Assembly: GCA_039917655.1 (NCBI GenBank)
Contig: JBDSJC010000226.1
Location: 1 to 6,999, forward strand
Length of the DNA stretch: 6,999 nucleotides
Direction: 5' to 3'
Source: PNKC01 sp039917655
GTDB lineage: Bacteria > Chloroflexota > Dehalococcoidia > Tepidiformales > Tepidiformaceae
Position numbers and translations under genes: made by a program. Below, in pieces: positions 5,283-6,999 of this stretch (positions are counted from its first letter, which is position 1; every line of letters starts with the position of its first letter). Below the pieces are notes generated by a model that saw nothing but the letters and a program-made list of their open reading frames with translations, was not told the origin of the DNA and searched no databases.

Positions 5283-6515
5283 TTAGACTCCGAAGTCCCA
5301 GCGGTTGCCGGCTTTGAAGCTCTGCAGAATGCGACGCGAAACGACCATCCGGTGCGACTCGTCTGGTCCGTCGTAGATGCGCGCCGCGCGGGCGTTGCGG
5401 TACATCCCCTCGAGTGGCGTGTCGCCCGAGACCCCGCGCGCCCCATGCACCTGGATCGCGCGATCGATGACATCGTGCAGCACCTTCGCGCCGAAGAACT
5501 TGATCGCCGAGATCTCAACCCGAGCCTCGTCGCCGCTGTCGATCTTCGCTGCGGCGTTCAGGGTCAGCAGGCGGGCCGCCTGGATTTCGACGTACGAATC
5601 GGCGATCCAGTTCTGGACGGTCTGCTTCTCCGAGAGCGTGCTGCCGTAAACCTCTCGCACGAGCGAGTATTCGACCATGATCTCGAACGCGCGCTGCATC
5701 TGGCCGAGCCAGCGCATGCAGTGGTGGATGCGGCCCGGCCCGAGGCGCCTCTGGGCGATACGGAACCCGCCTCCCGCCTCGCCGAGCGTGTTCGTAATCG
5801 GCACGCGGACGTTGTTGTAGCGAATTTCGGCGTGCGAGCCATCGGTTTCTCCCATCACCGGCACGGGGCGGATGAGGTCGAAGCCGGGCGTATCGGACGG
5901 CACAACGATCTGGCTCATGCGGCGATGCGGCGGCTGGTCGAGTTCGGTGGCGCACATCACGATGGCGAAGGTTGCGCCTTCACCCTGGCTGGTGAACCAC
6001 TTGTGGCCGTTTATCACCCATTCGTCGCCGTCGCGCACGGCTTTCGTCTGCAGGTTCGTCGGGTCGGAGCCCGAGACTTCAGGCTCAGTCATGGAGAAGC
6101 AGGAGTAGATGTCGCCGTTGACGAGCGGCTTCATGTACCTGTCCTGGAGGTCCTTGTTGCCGAATTGCCAGAGGATTTCGGCGTTGCCGGAATCTGGCGC
6201 CTGCGATCCAAAGGCCATTGGAGCCACGCCGCTGCGCCCCAGGATCTCGTTCATGTAGACGTACGGCATGAAGCCGATGCCCATACCGCCCGCCTCGGCC
6301 GGCAGGTGCGGGGCCCACATGCCCATCGCCTTCGTCTTGGCCTGCAGCTCTTTCATCTTCGCCACGCCCTCGGGGTTGCGGCGCGGGTTGTGTTCGTGGA
6401 AGAAGCCTTCGTTCGGGTAGACGTCGGACTCCATGAAGGCCTTCACGCGGTTGCGCAGGTCGTCAATCTCGTCCTTGGAAAGTTTGCGGTCCGTGCCGTG
6501 GGCAGGAGCGGTCAT
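5283..6515 (-). CDS. Acyl-CoA dehydrogenase, ACAD10/11-like
   Basis: A flavin (FAD) enzyme of acyl-CoA breakdown, cytosolic, normally passing electrons to electron-transfer flavoprotein. The 410-residue product is full length. It has an N-terminal helical domain (P-A-E-A-G-G-M-G at 72-79) and the middle beta-domain with F-S-M-T-E-P-E-V-S-G-S-D-P (140-151) and W-V-I-N-G-H-K-W-F-T-S (166-176). The C-terminal helical domain contains I-Q-V-H-G-A-R-G-V-S-G-D-T-P-L (354-368) and Y-D-G-P-D-E-S-H-R (381-389). The D-G-P-D-E form, where MCAD has its catalytic Glu in Y-E-G-T, is typical of ACAD10/11-type members and suggests a non-standard substrate or reaction. GAGG lies 7 nt before the ATG at 6515. 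A weak promoter may lie upstream (GTGGCA 6579-6574, 18 bp, TAGAGT 6555-6550). The gene precedes its likely kinase partner. Family certain, substrate inferred. Confidence 0.92.
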   Translation of the reverse strand: MTAPAHGTDRKLSKDEIDDLRNRVKAFMESDVYPNEGFFHEHNPRRNPEGVAKMKELQAKTKAMGMWAPHLPAEAGGMGIGFMPYVYMNEILGRSGVAPMAFGSQAPDSGNAEILWQFGNKDLQDRYMKPLVNGDIYSCFSMTEPEVSGSDPTNLQTKAVRDGDEWVINGHKWFTSQGEGATFAIVMCATELDQPPHRRMSQIVVPSDTPGFDLIRPVPVMGETDGSHAEIRYNNVRVPITNTLGEAGGGFRIAQRRLGPGRIHHCMRWLGQMQRAFEIMVEYSLVREVYGSTLSEKQTVQNWIADSYVEIQAARLLTLNAAAKIDSGDEARVEISAIKFFGAKVLHDVIDRAIQVHGARGVSGDTPLEGMYRNARAARIYDGPDESHRMVVSRRILQSFKAGNRWDFGV

Positions 6516-6581
6516 GGTTGTGCCTCAGTTCAGTTATTGGTGCCTTGAGACTCTAGCGTGAAGCGGCAGGGGCTGCCACCG

Positions 6582-6999
6582 TCAGGCGATCTCCGGGTCC
6601 TCGCCCGCGCCGTGGTAGTGGTGGACGTGATGCCGCCCTCGCCGCCTGCCAACAACCCCGGCGAGCAACCCGTGATTGGGCGCGAAGACGAGCGCCACCA
6701 GGAACGCCGCGGTCGCCGTCAACACGATGGTTGCGCCGCCGGCGGTAGCAGAGTGGTACGAAACAAAGAGGCCCACTACCCCGCTGGCGATCGCAATAGC
6801 CACGCTCGCAACCATCATCCGTCCGAGACGGTCAGTCAGCAGCCGCGCCGTTGCCGGCGGCGTGACGATGAGCGCCAGGATGAGGATGTTCCCAACCGTT
6901 TGCAGGCTGACGACGATGGTCGCGGAGACGAGCAGCAACAGGAGGATATCCAGCGCGAAGACGGGGTAACCCGCGGAGTGCGCCATCGTGGGGTCGAAC
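6582..6999 (-). CDS. Metal ABC transporter permease (ABC-3 / ZnuB-MntB type) with His-rich tail, 5'-truncated
   Basis: Membrane subunit of an ABC importer for Zn, Mn or Fe. The frame is open to the right edge, reading F-D-P-T before the Met at 6986, which matches the family's internal F-D-P-x-x-A-x-x-x-G-x-P motif; that Met is therefore not the start. The visible C-terminal part, about 138 residues, holds hydrophobic segments V-F-A-L-D-I-L-L-L-L-L-V, the family signature L-Q-T-V-G-N-I-L-I-L-A-L-I-V-T-P-P-A-T-A-R-L-L, and two further helices. It ends in an Arg/His tail containing H-H-V-H-H-Y-H (6632-6612), likely a cytosolic metal-binding segment. The TGA stop at 6584-6582 is followed by a small GGCAG-CCC-CTGCC hairpin (6577-6565) without a U-tract. 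The ATPase and binding protein genes would lie to the right. Whether it shares a transcript with the dehydrogenase gene, 66 bp on, is unclear. Confidence 0.9.
   Translation of the reverse strand, partial: FDPTMAHSAGYPVFALDILLLLLVSATIVVSLQTVGNILILALIVTPPATARLLTDRLGRMMVASVAIAIASGVVGLFVSYHSATAGGATIVLTATAAFLVALVFAPNHGLLAGVVGRRRGRHHVHHYHGAGEDPEIA

Noticed and set aside
5352..6548. 398-codon open frame on the plus strand, antisense to the acyl-CoA dehydrogenase
   Set aside because: Composition is biased to Arg, His, Val and Ala and no domain is visible; the opposite strand encodes an intact dehydrogenase with a ribosome binding site.
6565..6577. GGCAG-GGG-CTGCC hairpin after the permease stop as a terminator
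   Set aside because: Only 5 bp with a 3-nt loop and no T-tract on the minus-strand side.
1..6999. CRISPR arrays, insertion sequences, tRNA or rRNA genes, defence systems, phage genes
   Set aside because: No regularly spaced direct repeats, transposase motifs, cloverleaf sequences or defence-type proteins were seen on either strand.

Overview
This is a GC-rich bacterial window from a genome with many acyl-CoA enzymes (a family III CoA-transferase, and an ACAD10/11-type acyl-CoA dehydrogenase next to a kinase-like partner). It also carries a textbook cyclic-di-AMP riboswitch. That mix fits Chloroflexota (Dehalococcoidia-like) or, less likely, Actinomycetota. The taxonomic guess is inference only; no rRNA or other marker gene is present.

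Layout. The left part reads rightward: the 3' part of a CaiB/BaiF CoA-transferase gene (1-719), a 154-bp gap, then an intact trans-aconitate 2-methyltransferase gene (874-1647). Everything to the right reads leftward. In order along the minus strand these are: the 3' end of a zinc/manganese-type ABC transporter permease with a His-rich tail (6999-6582), an acyl-CoA dehydrogenase (6515-5283), an APH/ACAD10-11-like phosphotransferase (5182-4181), a 443-bp regulatory intergenic region, and a membrane-bound family 2 glycosyltransferase (3737-1971). Between the glycosyltransferase and the methyltransferase, 1644-1909 holds minus-strand gene debris: the N-terminus of a phosphotriesterase-like amidohydrolase, then the C-terminal half of a CDGSH iron-sulfur protein. 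Each is broken by a frameshift.

How the parts work together. The dehydrogenase and phosphotransferase are probably one functional unit. They are separate genes for the two halves found fused in mammalian ACAD10/ACAD11, and they are the same enzyme pairing used for 4-hydroxyacyl-CoA breakdown. The glycosyltransferase is a separate transcription unit: a perfect TTGACA -35 box leads into a c-di-AMP riboswitch that ends 17 nt before its first possible start codon. This points to c-di-AMP control of a surface-glycan enzyme, which matches the known link between c-di-AMP and cell-wall or osmotic homeostasis.

The most interesting items are the riboswitch-glycosyltransferase pairing, the split kinase/dehydrogenase pair, and the decayed phosphotriesterase/CDGSH remnants, which contain no long open frame and are easily missed by gene callers.
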